A DNA stretch of 64,000 nt from Actinomycetota bacterium (GTDB lineage Bacteria > Actinomycetota > Thermoleophilia > BMS3ABIN01): positions 1 to 64,000 of the forward strand of contig JAMCPM010000020.1 of NCBI GenBank assembly GCA_023382335.1, given 5' to 3'. A program made the translations under genes and the position numbers. Below, one piece after another: positions 8,511-16,512 of the stretch. Under the pieces are notes generated by a model that worked only from the letters and a program-made list of their open reading frames with translations, was not told the origin of the DNA and made no database searches. Positions within the stretch are counted from its first letter, which is position 1. Each line of letters begins with the position of its first letter.

Positions 8511-9779
8511 TCAAGCCTGTGCCCCGTCGGCAAGGCCTTCCACTGACCCGATGCTTTCAGCTTCAGGTTCTTCCGCCACTACTTCCTCATGAACGGGCTT
8601 GATGAAGACGCCCTCGGTCGGCATCAACGGCAGGATCTTCAGGGCCAGCATGTAAACCATGGCCAGGAAGCCGAATATGCCAATGAATTGGAACCATTCT
8701 ATCAGGTGCGGGATATATGTGACGTTGACGCCATCCTGGAATCCGCTTGTCAGCGTGTAGCCGGGCAAAATCGGCTGCGCCAGCACCTGGCCCGGCAGGA
8801 TGAACAGCATTCTCTCGCCGAGGACGCCGAAGACGTGCATCGCCGAGGCTCCCAGGATCCAGCCGAGCTTGTTCCTGGTGCTCGGGTTGAACAGTATGAA
8901 TATGGGGATTATCAAGCCTATCCCGTAGAGCTGGATCCAGAAGACGAACATGAAGAACGGATTCTGGAACATGATGAATTTCTCGCCCGCCTGAAACTCC
9001 GGATCGTAGAGATGGGTCAGGTGCTCGATCGTTACCAGGTAGAAGACGAAGATGATCAGGCCCAGCATGATCTTGCTCAGTTGCAGGAAGAAACGTGTGT
9101 CTACTTCCCGCTTCGTATATTTAAAGGTGAAGTAGAGTATGAGCATCGCCAGCGCCGTTCCTGAAGAAAGGGCGGCGATAACAAAAGCGAGCGGGGTGAT
9201 CGAAGAGAAGTACATGTCCCGGCCGTTGATGATGCCGAAGATGAAGCCGGTGCCGGAGTGCACGAAGACGGCTGTGATGACCGCGACCGTGCCCATGACG
9301 TTGCTCCAGCGCTCGCTCTCCTTGAACTGGGCCCAGAGATAGAGCACACCGACGGTCAGGTAGGTCGAGTAAATGAAAGCGTTCAGGGAAAGCATCGAAC
9401 GCGGGTTGATCATGTAGAAGGGAAGGAACAGCCGGTCGAAGCGGCCCCAGTCAGAGATGAGGATTGAAAGGGCGCCGACCATGAACAGCACCGAGTTGAA
9501 CGCGGCGACCCGGCCGAGCACTTTGTATTCCTTCTGCTTGAAGATGACGGCCAGACCGGAGATCATCAGCGACCCGGCCGAAAGGCCTACGAACAGCACG
9601 AAGAGCACCTTGGCTCCGCCCCAGGTCACCGAAGTGCTGAGGCCCGACAGATAGAATCCCTGAGTGAATCTGATCAGCGAGGCCACGGCCCAACCGAGAG
9701 CCAGGCCTGCAAGGATGGCTATCGTTACCCAATAGCGTCCGCTTTTACCCTCTATTCTTGAGAAATAGTATTTCGCCAC
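8511..9779 (-). CDS. dsrP: DsrP, NrfD-like membrane subunit
   Basis: The 422-residue polytopic protein belongs to the NrfD/PsrC family: helices are spread from about residue 17 to residue 395, with a W-G-G-A-K motif in the second helix region and a long hydrophilic tail rich in E. In the DsrMKJOP complex DsrP is the quinone-interacting membrane module that pairs with the periplasmic Fe-S subunit DsrO and the cytochrome DsrJ. Here it follows dsrO by 29 bases. The last 30 residues, E/A-rich, are unlikely to be structured. Confidence 0.93.
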   Translation of the reverse strand: MAKYYFSRIEGKSGRYWVTIAILAGLALGWAVASLIRFTQGFYLSGLSTSVTWGGAKVLFVLFVGLSAGSLMISGLAVIFKQKEYKVLGRVAAFNSVLFMVGALSILISDWGRFDRLFLPFYMINPRSMLSLNAFIYSTYLTVGVLYLWAQFKESERWSNVMGTVAVITAVFVHSGTGFIFGIINGRDMYFSSITPLAFVIAALSSGTALAMLILYFTFKYTKREVDTRFFLQLSKIMLGLIIFVFYLVTIEHLTHLYDPEFQAGEKFIMFQNPFFMFVFWIQLYGIGLIIPIFILFNPSTRNKLGWILGASAMHVFGVLGERMLFILPGQVLAQPILPGYTLTSGFQDGVNVTYIPHLIEWFQFIGIFGFLAMVYMLALKILPLMPTEGVFIKPVHEEVVAEEPEAESIGSVEGLADGAQA

Positions 9780-9808
9780 TACGACCTCTCAATCTCTGAG
9801 ATAGACAT

Positions 9809-10630
9809 TTAGCCCAACACCTCGTCCAGTGCCGCCTGTTGCCTGGAAAGGCCCAGGTAGAACACGTTCGGCTTGAGCTCCAGATTGGACCGGAGTACCT
9901 GGGCGTTGCCCGAGGCGACCTGCTTGGCGACGGTGGTCTTCTCGTCATCGCGGTTGCCGAAGGTCAGCGCCTGCTTGGGGCACTGTTCCACGCAGGCCGG
10001 CAGCTCGCCGGCGTCGAGGTCCTTGTGAGCACAGAAAGTACACTTGGTGGCTACGCCCAGCATCATCGCCGGCACCTTGGCGTTCTGATCCGCCCGGGGC
10101 ACCGGATTGTCGCGGAAGACGATAGTCCTGGCCCGGTAGGGACAGGCGATGACACAATAGCGGCAACCGATGCAGCGATGCTCGTCGATGAGGACGATAC
10201 CGTCCTTCTCACGGCGGAACGAAGCCTTGGTTGGGCAGACGTGAACGCATGGAGGTTCAGTGCAGTGCACGCACAGCAGCGGTATCGGGCGCGGTTCGAT
10301 CTCGGCGCCCGGCACCTCCTGAGTCATCTCGCCGACGCGGATCCAGTAGGGCGTGTAGCGCTTGGCGTCTTCGCCGTAAAAAGCCTGGAGATCCGGAACG
10401 TTGTTCTCGTTGCGGCAGGCTTGCTCGCAAACCTTGTAATCGAGCTGGTTGCAGCCGTCGCACTTGTTGAGGTCGACAGTCATGGAGTACTGCAGGGACG
10501 TGTTGTTCGTATTGCTGGAGGCCATGCCCGAGGTCACCAGCAGCTGTGATGCCGGCATTGCGGCGCCGGCCGCGGCGATCAAGCCGCCAAGCTTGAGAAA
10601 CGTCCTTCTATCCATTCCTTCGTTAGCCAT
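9809..10630 (-). CDS. dsrO: DsrO, periplasmic iron-sulfur subunit
   Basis: The protein starts with a twin-arginine signal (D-R-R-T-F-L-K, followed by an A-rich hydrophobic stretch) and then carries the four-cluster ferredoxin pattern of the DmsB/NrfC group: CDGCNQLDYKVCEQAC, CVHCTEPPCVHVCP, CIGCRYCVIACP and CTFCAHKDLDAGELPACVEQCP. It is the Fe-S subunit of DsrMKJOP and is exported folded through the Tat system. A longer frame upstream to 10723 exists but would overlap dsrJ by about 50 bases and would bury the Tat motif; the ATG at 10630 is preferred. The first cluster has the D-G-C-N form seen in DsrO. Confidence 0.93.
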   Translation of the reverse strand: MANEGMDRRTFLKLGGLIAAAGAAMPASQLLVTSGMASSNTNNTSLQYSMTVDLNKCDGCNQLDYKVCEQACRNENNVPDLQAFYGEDAKRYTPYWIRVGEMTQEVPGAEIEPRPIPLLCVHCTEPPCVHVCPTKASFRREKDGIVLIDEHRCIGCRYCVIACPYRARTIVFRDNPVPRADQNAKVPAMMLGVATKCTFCAHKDLDAGELPACVEQCPKQALTFGNRDDEKTTVAKQVASGNAQVLRSNLELKPNVFYLGLSRQQAALDEVLG

Positions 10631-10674
10631 TGCAGACCTTTTCTCCCTTGGTTTTGATAAGGCCGAGCCGCGGG

Positions 10675-11094
10675 CTAGAAGCCCTGGGGCCGGGGAAGCC
10701 TGTCCTCTTCTGTTGAATGACATCCACCGGTCTGGTCGAAACAGCCGGGTTCAACGCCGTTGTAGCTGTGGCACTGCTGGCAGAAGTCCTTGTAGTTGTG
10801 GCAAGTGAAGCAAGCCTCGATAGTGAGGCGGTTGCCCGGCGTCGGGTTGCCTTCCCTTACCACTTTTACGCGCTCGTCTTTAAGAAGCTGCTGGTGGTTG
10901 AGCCGCATGTAGTCCTTGGTCTCCTGCCGGGTGCCGCCAACCGGCTCGACGCACTGCTTGGCGTCGGCGTCAGTGCCCGCGGTCAGATCGGGCTTGGTGT
11001 CGGGGTTGAACAGCTTGCCGCTGGCCGCGTTCACCAGGAACGGCGAAGCCAGGACCAGCAGGAAGATGATGGTCGCTATCACTGCCTTTTTCAT
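10675..11094 (-). CDS. dsrJ: DsrJ, periplasmic multiheme cytochrome c
   Basis: The 139-residue protein has an N-terminal export/anchor segment (about 5-23) and two clear heme c sites, CFTCH and CQQCH. A third heme, present in known DsrJ, would be expected near the C-terminus, but here the spacing is C-F-D-Q-T-G-G-C-H, six residues between the cysteines instead of two. The conserved Q-C-V-E-P stretch that supplies a cysteine heme ligand in characterised DsrJ is present at about residue 48. It overlaps dsrK by four bases (ATGA), which supports tight co-translation. Confidence 0.92.
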   Translation of the reverse strand: MKKAVIATIIFLLVLASPFLVNAASGKLFNPDTKPDLTAGTDADAKQCVEPVGGTRQETKDYMRLNHQQLLKDERVKVVREGNPTPGNRLTIEACFTCHNYKDFCQQCHSYNGVEPGCFDQTGGCHSTEEDRLPRPQGF

Positions 11095-12671
11095 TGTTTC
11101 GCCCCCAGTTCGATGGCGTTAGCAATGAGCTGATGTACACCGCCGGCTACTTCCATGCTGACACCATACTTGGGAAGGATCTTGGTGAACTGCGCCTTGC
11201 AGATGGCGCAGATGAGGGCGATGAAGTTGGCTCCGTGAGTTTCCTGCACCTTGCCGAAGGCCTGCATTCTCGGCATGGCGCCCTGAACCCGCAGTTCGAG
11301 CAGATCGTCGGTCAGCAGACCGCCGCCGCCGCCACAACAGAAGGTCTTCTCCATGATGGTGTCCTGATCCATCTCCACGTAGCGGTTGCAGCTGGCCTTG
11401 ATCAGGTCACGCGGGATGGTGAACTGCCCGCCCGGCTTGTCGCCCATGCGGGCGCCCCGGGCCACGTTGCAGGAATCGTGCATGGTGGGGACCAGATGGT
11501 CGTTCTGGGATTTATCGAGCTTGATGCCGCCCCGGTTGACCAGGTCGAGTGTGAACTCGCAGATGTGCTGGGGCCGTTTGTACTTGGGATCGAGCGAATC
11601 GAAGGGCCCGATTATCGTGTTCCAGAAGGAATAGGCGACGCGCCAGGCATGGCCGCACTCGCCGACGATCAGGCGCCTTGGCTTGATCTCACGGATAGCG
11701 TCATTTACTCGTGACGCAAGTTTCTGCATGTGCGAATAGTTCCCGATGAACATGCCGAAGTTGCCGGCCTCGGAGGCCGCCGAGCTGAAGGTCCAGCTGA
11801 TGCCGGCCTGGTGGAACACCTTGGCGTAACCCAGGAGCGACTCGACGTGCGGGGAAGCGAAGAAGTCGGCCGACGGCGTTACCATCAGGACTTCAGCCCC
11901 CACCTGGTCGAGCGGCAGCTTGATTTTCTGGCCGGTCTCTTCCTCGAGGTCTTCTTCTGTCGATTCGAGCGTGGCCTTCAGGGCCTTGGGGTTCATGCCG
12001 AGGTTGTTGCCCACGTCGTGGACCTTGGCGATGATGTCGTTGGTGTACTTCTGGCCCACGCCGATGTGATCCATGATCTCGCGGGCAGCCATGGAGATCT
12101 CGGCCGTGTCTATGCCATAAGGGCAGAAGACCGAGCAGCGCCGGCACTGCGAGCACTGGTGGAAATAGCTGTACCACTCACCGAGCAGCTCGAGGTCGAA
12201 CCTCTCAGCTCCGGCGAGCTTGCCGAGGATCTTGCCCTCGGTGGTGAAATACCTGCGGTAGACCTTGCGGAAGAGCTCCGCGCGGGCAACCGGCATGTTG
12301 TTGCCGTCCTGGGTGCCAATGAAATAATGGCACTTGTCGGTGCAGGAGCCGCACTTGACGCATATGTCCATGTAGACCTGCAGCGACTTGTACTTCTTGA
12401 GCAGATCGGCCATCTTGGCGATGGCGGCGTCGTGCCAGTCCTCACGCAGGTTGGCCGGGAAGCCGAGCTTGGTCATCGTCTCTGATTTGCAGAGATAGGG
12501 CTTGTGATTGGCGACGTCCTCATGGACCTTGGGAATCTTGAACGAGCCGGTCAGCTCGTCGCCGTGCACGTCCTTCGGCTTCTTCCTGGGAACAGCCGGT
12601 TCGCCGACCTTTTCCAGGTCGGTTAAAACTTTTGGTTCTTCTTCTGTTACTGTCGCCTCGTTATCTGCCAT
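11091..12671 (-). CDS. dsrK: DsrK, HdrD-like cytoplasmic iron-sulfur subunit
   Basis: The 526-residue protein has a ferredoxin domain (C-x2-C-x2-C-x3-C starting at about C104, then CSQCRRCSVFC) and a CCG-domain region ending in F-C-C-G-G-G-G-G, with the earlier D-S-C-N-V-A-R-G. This is the pattern of HdrD/DsrK, the subunit thought to oxidise or reduce the DsrC thiol/disulfide pair at a special [4Fe-4S] site. The N-terminal 50 residues are charged and probably flexible. The next upstream gene is dsrC, its physical partner, rather than dsrM. Confidence 0.95.
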   Translation of the reverse strand: MADNEATVTEEEPKVLTDLEKVGEPAVPRKKPKDVHGDELTGSFKIPKVHEDVANHKPYLCKSETMTKLGFPANLREDWHDAAIAKMADLLKKYKSLQVYMDICVKCGSCTDKCHYFIGTQDGNNMPVARAELFRKVYRRYFTTEGKILGKLAGAERFDLELLGEWYSYFHQCSQCRRCSVFCPYGIDTAEISMAAREIMDHIGVGQKYTNDIIAKVHDVGNNLGMNPKALKATLESTEEDLEEETGQKIKLPLDQVGAEVLMVTPSADFFASPHVESLLGYAKVFHQAGISWTFSSAASEAGNFGMFIGNYSHMQKLASRVNDAIREIKPRRLIVGECGHAWRVAYSFWNTIIGPFDSLDPKYKRPQHICEFTLDLVNRGGIKLDKSQNDHLVPTMHDSCNVARGARMGDKPGGQFTIPRDLIKASCNRYVEMDQDTIMEKTFCCGGGGGLLTDDLLELRVQGAMPRMQAFGKVQETHGANFIALICAICKAQFTKILPKYGVSMEVAGGVHQLIANAIELGAKQ

Positions 12672-12778
12672 TGAAATGCTTTCCTTTCGGAGACAAAAAG
12701 CGTCACTGACGGCACGTTAGAGCAGCCACGGCCGCTTCCGCACAAAGGAATTTGCGCCCACCCAAAAACTGGAATGGA

Positions 12779-12810
12779 GGCCGGCCTCGCCGGTACCGGT
12801 CCGGCCGGCC
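12779..12810 (-). promoter_or_regulatory. GC-rich hairpin between dsrC and dsrK
   Basis: GGCCGGCC at 12779-12786 and again at 12803-12810 (self-complementary) enclose an inner CCGGTACCGG palindrome. The fold is very stable, lies about 40 bases past the dsrC stop and has no T run on the minus strand. It could protect a dsrMC 3' end, act as a processing site or reduce read-through into dsrK. The function is inferred. Confidence 0.5.
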
Positions 12811-12849
12811 ACCATGTTACAACTACGCCCTAAATGAAACCGGGGTTGC

Positions 12850-13182
12850 CTAGACGCAACCGGTCGGCTTCGGGAGCCCGGCGATCTTGCAGGCCTGGAG
12901 GGCCGGACCGGCGGGATAAAGGTCATACAGGTACGCGCTGTTGCCCTTCTCGGGGCCGAACATCTTCTTCATTTCCTTGATCAGGATCTTGATGGCCGGA
13001 GCGATGTTGTATTCCTCGTAGTAACCGCGCAGGAAATTGACGACTTCCCAATGCGCATCCGTCATCTCGACTCCCTCCATCTCGGCGATGTGGGCGCCGA
13101 CGTCCTCCGTCCACTCGTCCAGATTGATCAGATAGCCGTCGTCGTCTGTCTCGTACGTCTTTCCGTTAAGCTCAAAGCTCAT
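12850..13182 (-). CDS. dsrC: DsrC, sulfur carrier protein
   Basis: The 110-residue protein is DsrC/TusE-type with both functional cysteines of true DsrC: the penultimate cysteine and the one eleven residues before it (C-x10-C in ACKIAGLPKPTGCV). DsrC carries sulfur from sulfite on DsrAB as a trisulfide, which the membrane complex then reduces. Conserved surroundings such as H-W-E-V-V-N-F-L-R and Y-L-Y-D-L-Y-P-A-G-P are present. An AGGAGG-like site lies before the ATG (AGGAGGATTC). It stands between dsrM and dsrK, an unusual place. Confidence 0.97.
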   Translation of the reverse strand: MSFELNGKTYETDDDGYLINLDEWTEDVGAHIAEMEGVEMTDAHWEVVNFLRGYYEEYNIAPAIKILIKEMKKMFGPEKGNSAYLYDLYPAGPALQACKIAGLPKPTGCV

Positions 13183-13332
13183 TTTAAGAATCCTCCTGTG
13201 TTGTGGCTTTGCCTTATCAGTCCCGGGAAGCCTTTTGTCCCCGGTTATATTAAGAGAGCATGCAGCTCGCAGGAGCGCCCTCGCTTAACCATCTATCATC
13301 GGGGACATGATCTCGTTCGCGTCCCCGGTCAC

Positions 13333-14094
13333 CTATCCTGAAGAAGCCTCCATGGCTTCCTCTACTACCGGGATGGCCTCCGGCCTCTCTACCGCCCACG
13401 GAGTCACAAGACGCTTCTCACGCGGGTTGTCCACCTGGTTGCGGGTCGGGCTGAAGAAGAGGCCAGCCGCGTGCATAAGCTTGCTGAAGGGGAAGTAGGC
13501 CAGCAGCACCAGCACCAGGCTAAAGTGGATGACGAACATCACCTGTGTAGGCATATCAACCGGCTGGAACGCGATCAGGCCCATCATGAATTCCTTGACC
13601 TGGGTGATATCCACCCGAAAGAAGTGCTTGGCGAAGGTGCCGGTGGTGGCGATGGCGATCAGCAGCACCAGCAGGAAGTAGTCGGTCATCACGGAGATGT
13701 ACATGTGCCTGTCGACGACCAGCCTCAACAGGAACAGCAGTCCCAGGCCGCCGAGCATGATCAGGCCGGGATAAAATTCGAGTGTGTCGAGATAACCAAA
13801 GCCCGCGGGAACAGCCGGGAAGAAGAAACGGAAGTGCTTGAGGAGGGCAAGAAGCAGACCGGCGTGGAAGAGATAGCCGGCGAGCCATAGCACGCGGTTG
13901 CTCTTGAACAGGCTCTTGAAGATCACTACTTCGGAGAGGACCCGCACCGGAACACCAGCAGCACCGACCGGAGCCGGCGTCTGCGGAATCTTGAGGGGGC
14001 TCGGCGTCGTGGCGTACTTCCAGACCTTGAAGAGCACCCCGATGACGAAAATCGCCATCACTGCATAACCAAGAATTACGAATAAGACTGTCAA
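13333..14094 (-). CDS. dsrM: DsrM, cytochrome b membrane subunit
   Basis: The 253-residue membrane protein is NarI-like, with about six hydrophobic helices and histidines in helices that can bind heme b (Y-L-F-H-A-G, L-K-H-F-R and the H-F-S-L-V-L and K-L-M-H-A-A-G pairs). DsrM anchors DsrK and exchanges electrons with menaquinone. The start is a TTG with GGGAAGAGG upstream; no in-frame ATG lies nearby. The size is that of the shorter DsrM forms. It is the first gene of the operon after the promoter at 14324-14352. Confidence 0.92.
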   Translation of the reverse strand: MTVLFVILGYAVMAIFVIGVLFKVWKYATTPSPLKIPQTPAPVGAAGVPVRVLSEVVIFKSLFKSNRVLWLAGYLFHAGLLLALLKHFRFFFPAVPAGFGYLDTLEFYPGLIMLGGLGLLFLLRLVVDRHMYISVMTDYFLLVLLIAIATTGTFAKHFFRVDITQVKEFMMGLIAFQPVDMPTQVMFVIHFSLVLVLLAYFPFSKLMHAAGLFFSPTRNQVDNPREKRLVTPWAVERPEAIPVVEEAMEASSG

Positions 14095-14218
14095 ATGCTC
14101 ACACCTCTTCCCTTTTCACTGGAGAGTTTGCACTCTACGGACTGAGTTGGAAAGGAAAACCGTACTAAAAAACCACCCTGGCCTGATATTGCCTACGATA
14201 CCCCCGGGAGCATTGGCA

Positions 14219-14248
14219 AAGATATCACGCTGGTTCGGAATGTGTCAA
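14219..14248 (-). promoter_or_regulatory. second possible promoter in the dsrM leader
   Basis: On the minus strand TTGACA (14248-14243) is followed after 18 bases by TATCTT (14224-14219), about 125 bases before the dsrM start. The -35 is perfect, the -10 moderate. Confidence 0.4.
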
Positions 14249-14323
14249 ACAAAAAGAGACAAAGCCCGCCCGGCCAGCGCGATCTGCTGGCATGATACCT
14301 CAGAGGGTATACGGAGTAAATGG

Positions 14324-14352
14324 AATCTACACCCGATTGGTTTTCTTGTCAA
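14324..14352 (-). promoter_or_regulatory. sigma70-type promoter for the dsr operon
   Basis: On the minus strand TTGACA (14352-14347) and TAGATT (14329-14324) are separated by exactly 17 bases. The -35 begins 8 bases after the dsrN stop, so dsrM can be transcribed independently of dsrN. Transcription would start near 14317 and leave a leader of about 220 bases that contains a GCCAGC...GCTGGC hairpin (14272-14290). Confidence 0.65.
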
Positions 14353-14359
14353 TAGTCCT

Positions 14360-15727
14360 TCAGCGCTTTTTTTCCACGAACTCCACGAAGCCCTCAGCCC
14401 AGCCTTCCGAGCCCAGGCTGTGGAGGTGCGTGTAGGACGCGAGGACGTTCCGGTAGAGAATTCCGTCGTGGTTTTTGTCGACGCCGGTGCCGCGCAGGAC
14501 GCGGTAGGCAAAACCGGTTTTGGCCGTGTCGAGCCCGATCACCTCGGAGTAATGGAACTCGTGCCCGCGGATCTTCAGCCCCGGCGCGAACCAGCTGCTC
14601 TCGCCCTCGGCCTCGAGCTCCATGTAGCCATGCCCGCGCGGCTTTTCGTGCATGAGGATGTCGCAGGGCAGCGCCCCCACCATCTCGCGGTGCTTTCCCT
14701 CCCAGGTCATCTTCCCGGAAAGGTACATGAGGCCGCCGCATTCGGCGTAGACGGGCATGCCGCCCTCGATCGCCCGGCGGATCTCGCCCCTGAGGCCGCT
14801 GTTTGCCTCCAGTTCCTCCATGAAGACCTCGGGGAAGCCGCCGCCGATGTAGAGTCCGTCGACGTCGGGCAGTTTGCTGTCAGCCAGCGGGCTGAAGGGG
14901 ATGAGCCCGGCGCCGGCGACACGCAGGGCCTCGAGGTTTTCCGGATAGTAAAAGGTGAAGGCGCGGTCCTGGGCGACGCCGAGGCGCACCCGGGGCTCGG
15001 GGAAGGGCTGCTGCGCGGTATCGATTGCTTGTAGGGGCGGGGCTGTGGCCGCGATGGCGCGGATGCGGTCGACGTCGACGCTGGCGCTGATCAGTTTTTC
15101 GATCTGGGCGACGACCTCTGCCGAGCCCAGCGCCTCGCGGGCCGGTTGCAGTCCCAGGTGCCGCTGGATGATCTCGATCTCGGGGCGGCGGCGGATGGCG
15201 CCGACAACCTCGACGTCGGTGTAGCGCTCCAGCACCTTGCGCAGCTTGTCCTCGTGGCGCGGGCCCGAGACCTTGTTGAGGACTACAGCGGCGATATCGA
15301 TGTCAGGCTCGAAATTGGTGAACCCCTGGATCAGCGGCGCGATCGAGCGGGTCATGTTGCGCGTGTTCACGACCAGGATGACCGGCGCCCGCAGCTGGCG
15401 GGCAAGGTCGGAGGTGCTGCCGCGGCCCTCGACGTCGACGCTGTCGAACAGGCCCATGTTTCCTTCCGCCAGGGCGATGCCGGCGCCGGCGCCGTTGCGG
15501 GCGACCGACTTGAGGATCTCCTCGTCTCCCATCATGAACTGGTCGAGATTGCGGCAGTCGCGCCCGGCGGCGGCCGTCAGCCACATGGGATCGATGAAGT
15601 CCGGGCCCTTCTTGAAGGGCTGCACCTCCAGGCCGGCGGCGCGCAGGGCGGCGCAGAGCCCGATGCTCACGGTGGTCTTACCGGAGCTGCGGTGGGGTGC
15701 GGAGATTACCAGTCTGGGAAGATCCAT
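14360..15727 (-). CDS. dsrN: DsrN, siroheme/cobyrinate amidating enzyme (CbiA-type)
   Basis: The product (about 455 residues) has an N-terminal dethiobiotin-synthetase-like ATPase domain with S-A-P-H-R-S-S-G-K-T-T and a C-terminal class I glutamine amidotransferase domain with the nucleophile in Y-A-E-C-G-G-L-M-Y-L-S-G. This is the cobyrinic acid a,c-diamide synthase (CbiA/CobB) family. In dsr loci the homologue DsrN is thought to amidate siroheme for DsrAB; its place directly upstream of dsrM supports that reading. A true cobalamin-pathway CbiA cannot be ruled out. The ATG at 15727 is preferred because P-R-L-V-I-S-A-P follows directly; the frame is open 78 bases further upstream. Confidence 0.8.
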   Translation of the reverse strand: MDLPRLVISAPHRSSGKTTVSIGLCAALRAAGLEVQPFKKGPDFIDPMWLTAAAGRDCRNLDQFMMGDEEILKSVARNGAGAGIALAEGNMGLFDSVDVEGRGSTSDLARQLRAPVILVVNTRNMTRSIAPLIQGFTNFEPDIDIAAVVLNKVSGPRHEDKLRKVLERYTDVEVVGAIRRRPEIEIIQRHLGLQPAREALGSAEVVAQIEKLISASVDVDRIRAIAATAPPLQAIDTAQQPFPEPRVRLGVAQDRAFTFYYPENLEALRVAGAGLIPFSPLADSKLPDVDGLYIGGGFPEVFMEELEANSGLRGEIRRAIEGGMPVYAECGGLMYLSGKMTWEGKHREMVGALPCDILMHEKPRGHGYMELEAEGESSWFAPGLKIRGHEFHYSEVIGLDTAKTGFAYRVLRGTGVDKNHDGILYRNVLASYTHLHSLGSEGWAEGFVEFVEKKR

Positions 15728-15782
15728 GAGAGATATTCTCGCACGGGCGCGGTTTGAGGGCCAAGCGGGTAGGATAACTTCC

Positions 15783-15824
15783 ATGAGCGATTCCGGGACT
15801 TCCATGAGCGATTCCGGGACTTCC
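15783..15824 (+). repeat. 21-bp tandem repeat at a gene start
   Basis: Two identical 21-bp units (ATGAGCGATTCC plus 9 bases) run from 15783 to 15824, each carrying an in-frame ATG; a degenerate third unit follows to about 15845. Confidence 0.85.
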
Positions 15825-16466
15825 GCGAAGGATTCCGAGACTTTCGCGGGGGAATCAGATTTCCCGGCCGAGCTGTTTCCGGCCGAGCCGCGCCGGTATT
15901 CGCTGGGGCAGCAGCCCTGGCGCCTGGTCGTGCTGGCTTACCTGGCCGGATATTTCTACCTGCTCTACTGGTTCTACCGCAACTGGCGGGACCTGCGCGA
16001 CCAGATCGGCCTGCAGGTGCGACCGTGGTTGCGGACCGCGGGGCTGCTGGTGCCGCTGCTCAACTTCTATCTCATATATGACCAGTTCAAGGAGATCAGG
16101 GATGCCGACCAGACGGCCGGCCAGCGGCCCGTCTTTTTGTTTGTGGCCACGACCGGTTTTCTGACCTTCTCCAACCTGACCACGCTGCTGCCCAACTTCA
16201 TCTGGCCCTCGTTGTTCGATCGGCTGAACGCGGTGTTGTTCATTCTCCTGATTGTAACAACGGCGGTGTCATGGCTGCTTGCCTGCCTATCGCTGGTGCT
16301 GGTTCAACGGGGCCTTAACCGGCTGTGGGAAAAAGTCCACGGCAAGCGGCAGCTGAAGAATTATTTTTCCAGCGGGGAAAAGGCGCTGATCGGGACCTTC
16401 GGGAGTATCTTCGTGCTGGGTCTGCTGGTTGCGGTGGGGCAGGCCTCGAAGATGGTGCTTTATTGA
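15783..16466 (+). CDS. uncharacterised multi-pass membrane protein
   Basis: The 227-residue product has a polar N-terminal tail of about 40 residues and about five hydrophobic segments (near 45-65, 85-103, 115-137, 147-175, 195-215). The Y-L-L-Y-W-F-Y-R-N-W-R-D-L segment and the following N-F-Y-L-I-Y-D-Q-F-K-E-I recall DUF4234-like small membrane proteins; this is only a resemblance. The first 14 residues are a tandem duplication of M-S-D-S-G-T-S, coded by a 21-bp direct repeat, so either of two ATGs (15783, 15804) could be used. It is divergent from dsrN with about 55 bases between starts. No function is assigned. Confidence 0.6.
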   Translation: MSDSGTSMSDSGTSAKDSETFAGESDFPAELFPAEPRRYSLGQQPWRLVVLAYLAGYFYLLYWFYRNWRDLRDQIGLQVRPWLRTAGLLVPLLNFYLIYDQFKEIRDADQTAGQRPVFLFVATTGFLTFSNLTTLLPNFIWPSLFDRLNAVLFILLIVTTAVSWLLACLSLVLVQRGLNRLWEKVHGKRQLKNYFSSGEKALIGTFGSIFVLGLLVAVGQASKMVLY

Positions 16467-16512
16467 TACGGCGTGCGAGTGGGCGCTGCTGTGCACGGTT
16501 CGCCGGAATCGG

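Noticed and set aside
10631-10723. N-terminal extension of DsrO
   Set aside because: It would place 31 residues before the twin-arginine signal and overlap dsrJ by about 50 bases; the ATG at 10630 gives a normal Tat leader.
15237-15782. Long upstream extension of the plus-strand membrane protein
   Set aside because: This stretch lies opposite dsrN and reads as low-complexity R/S/P sequence, typical of a shadow frame in high-GC DNA.
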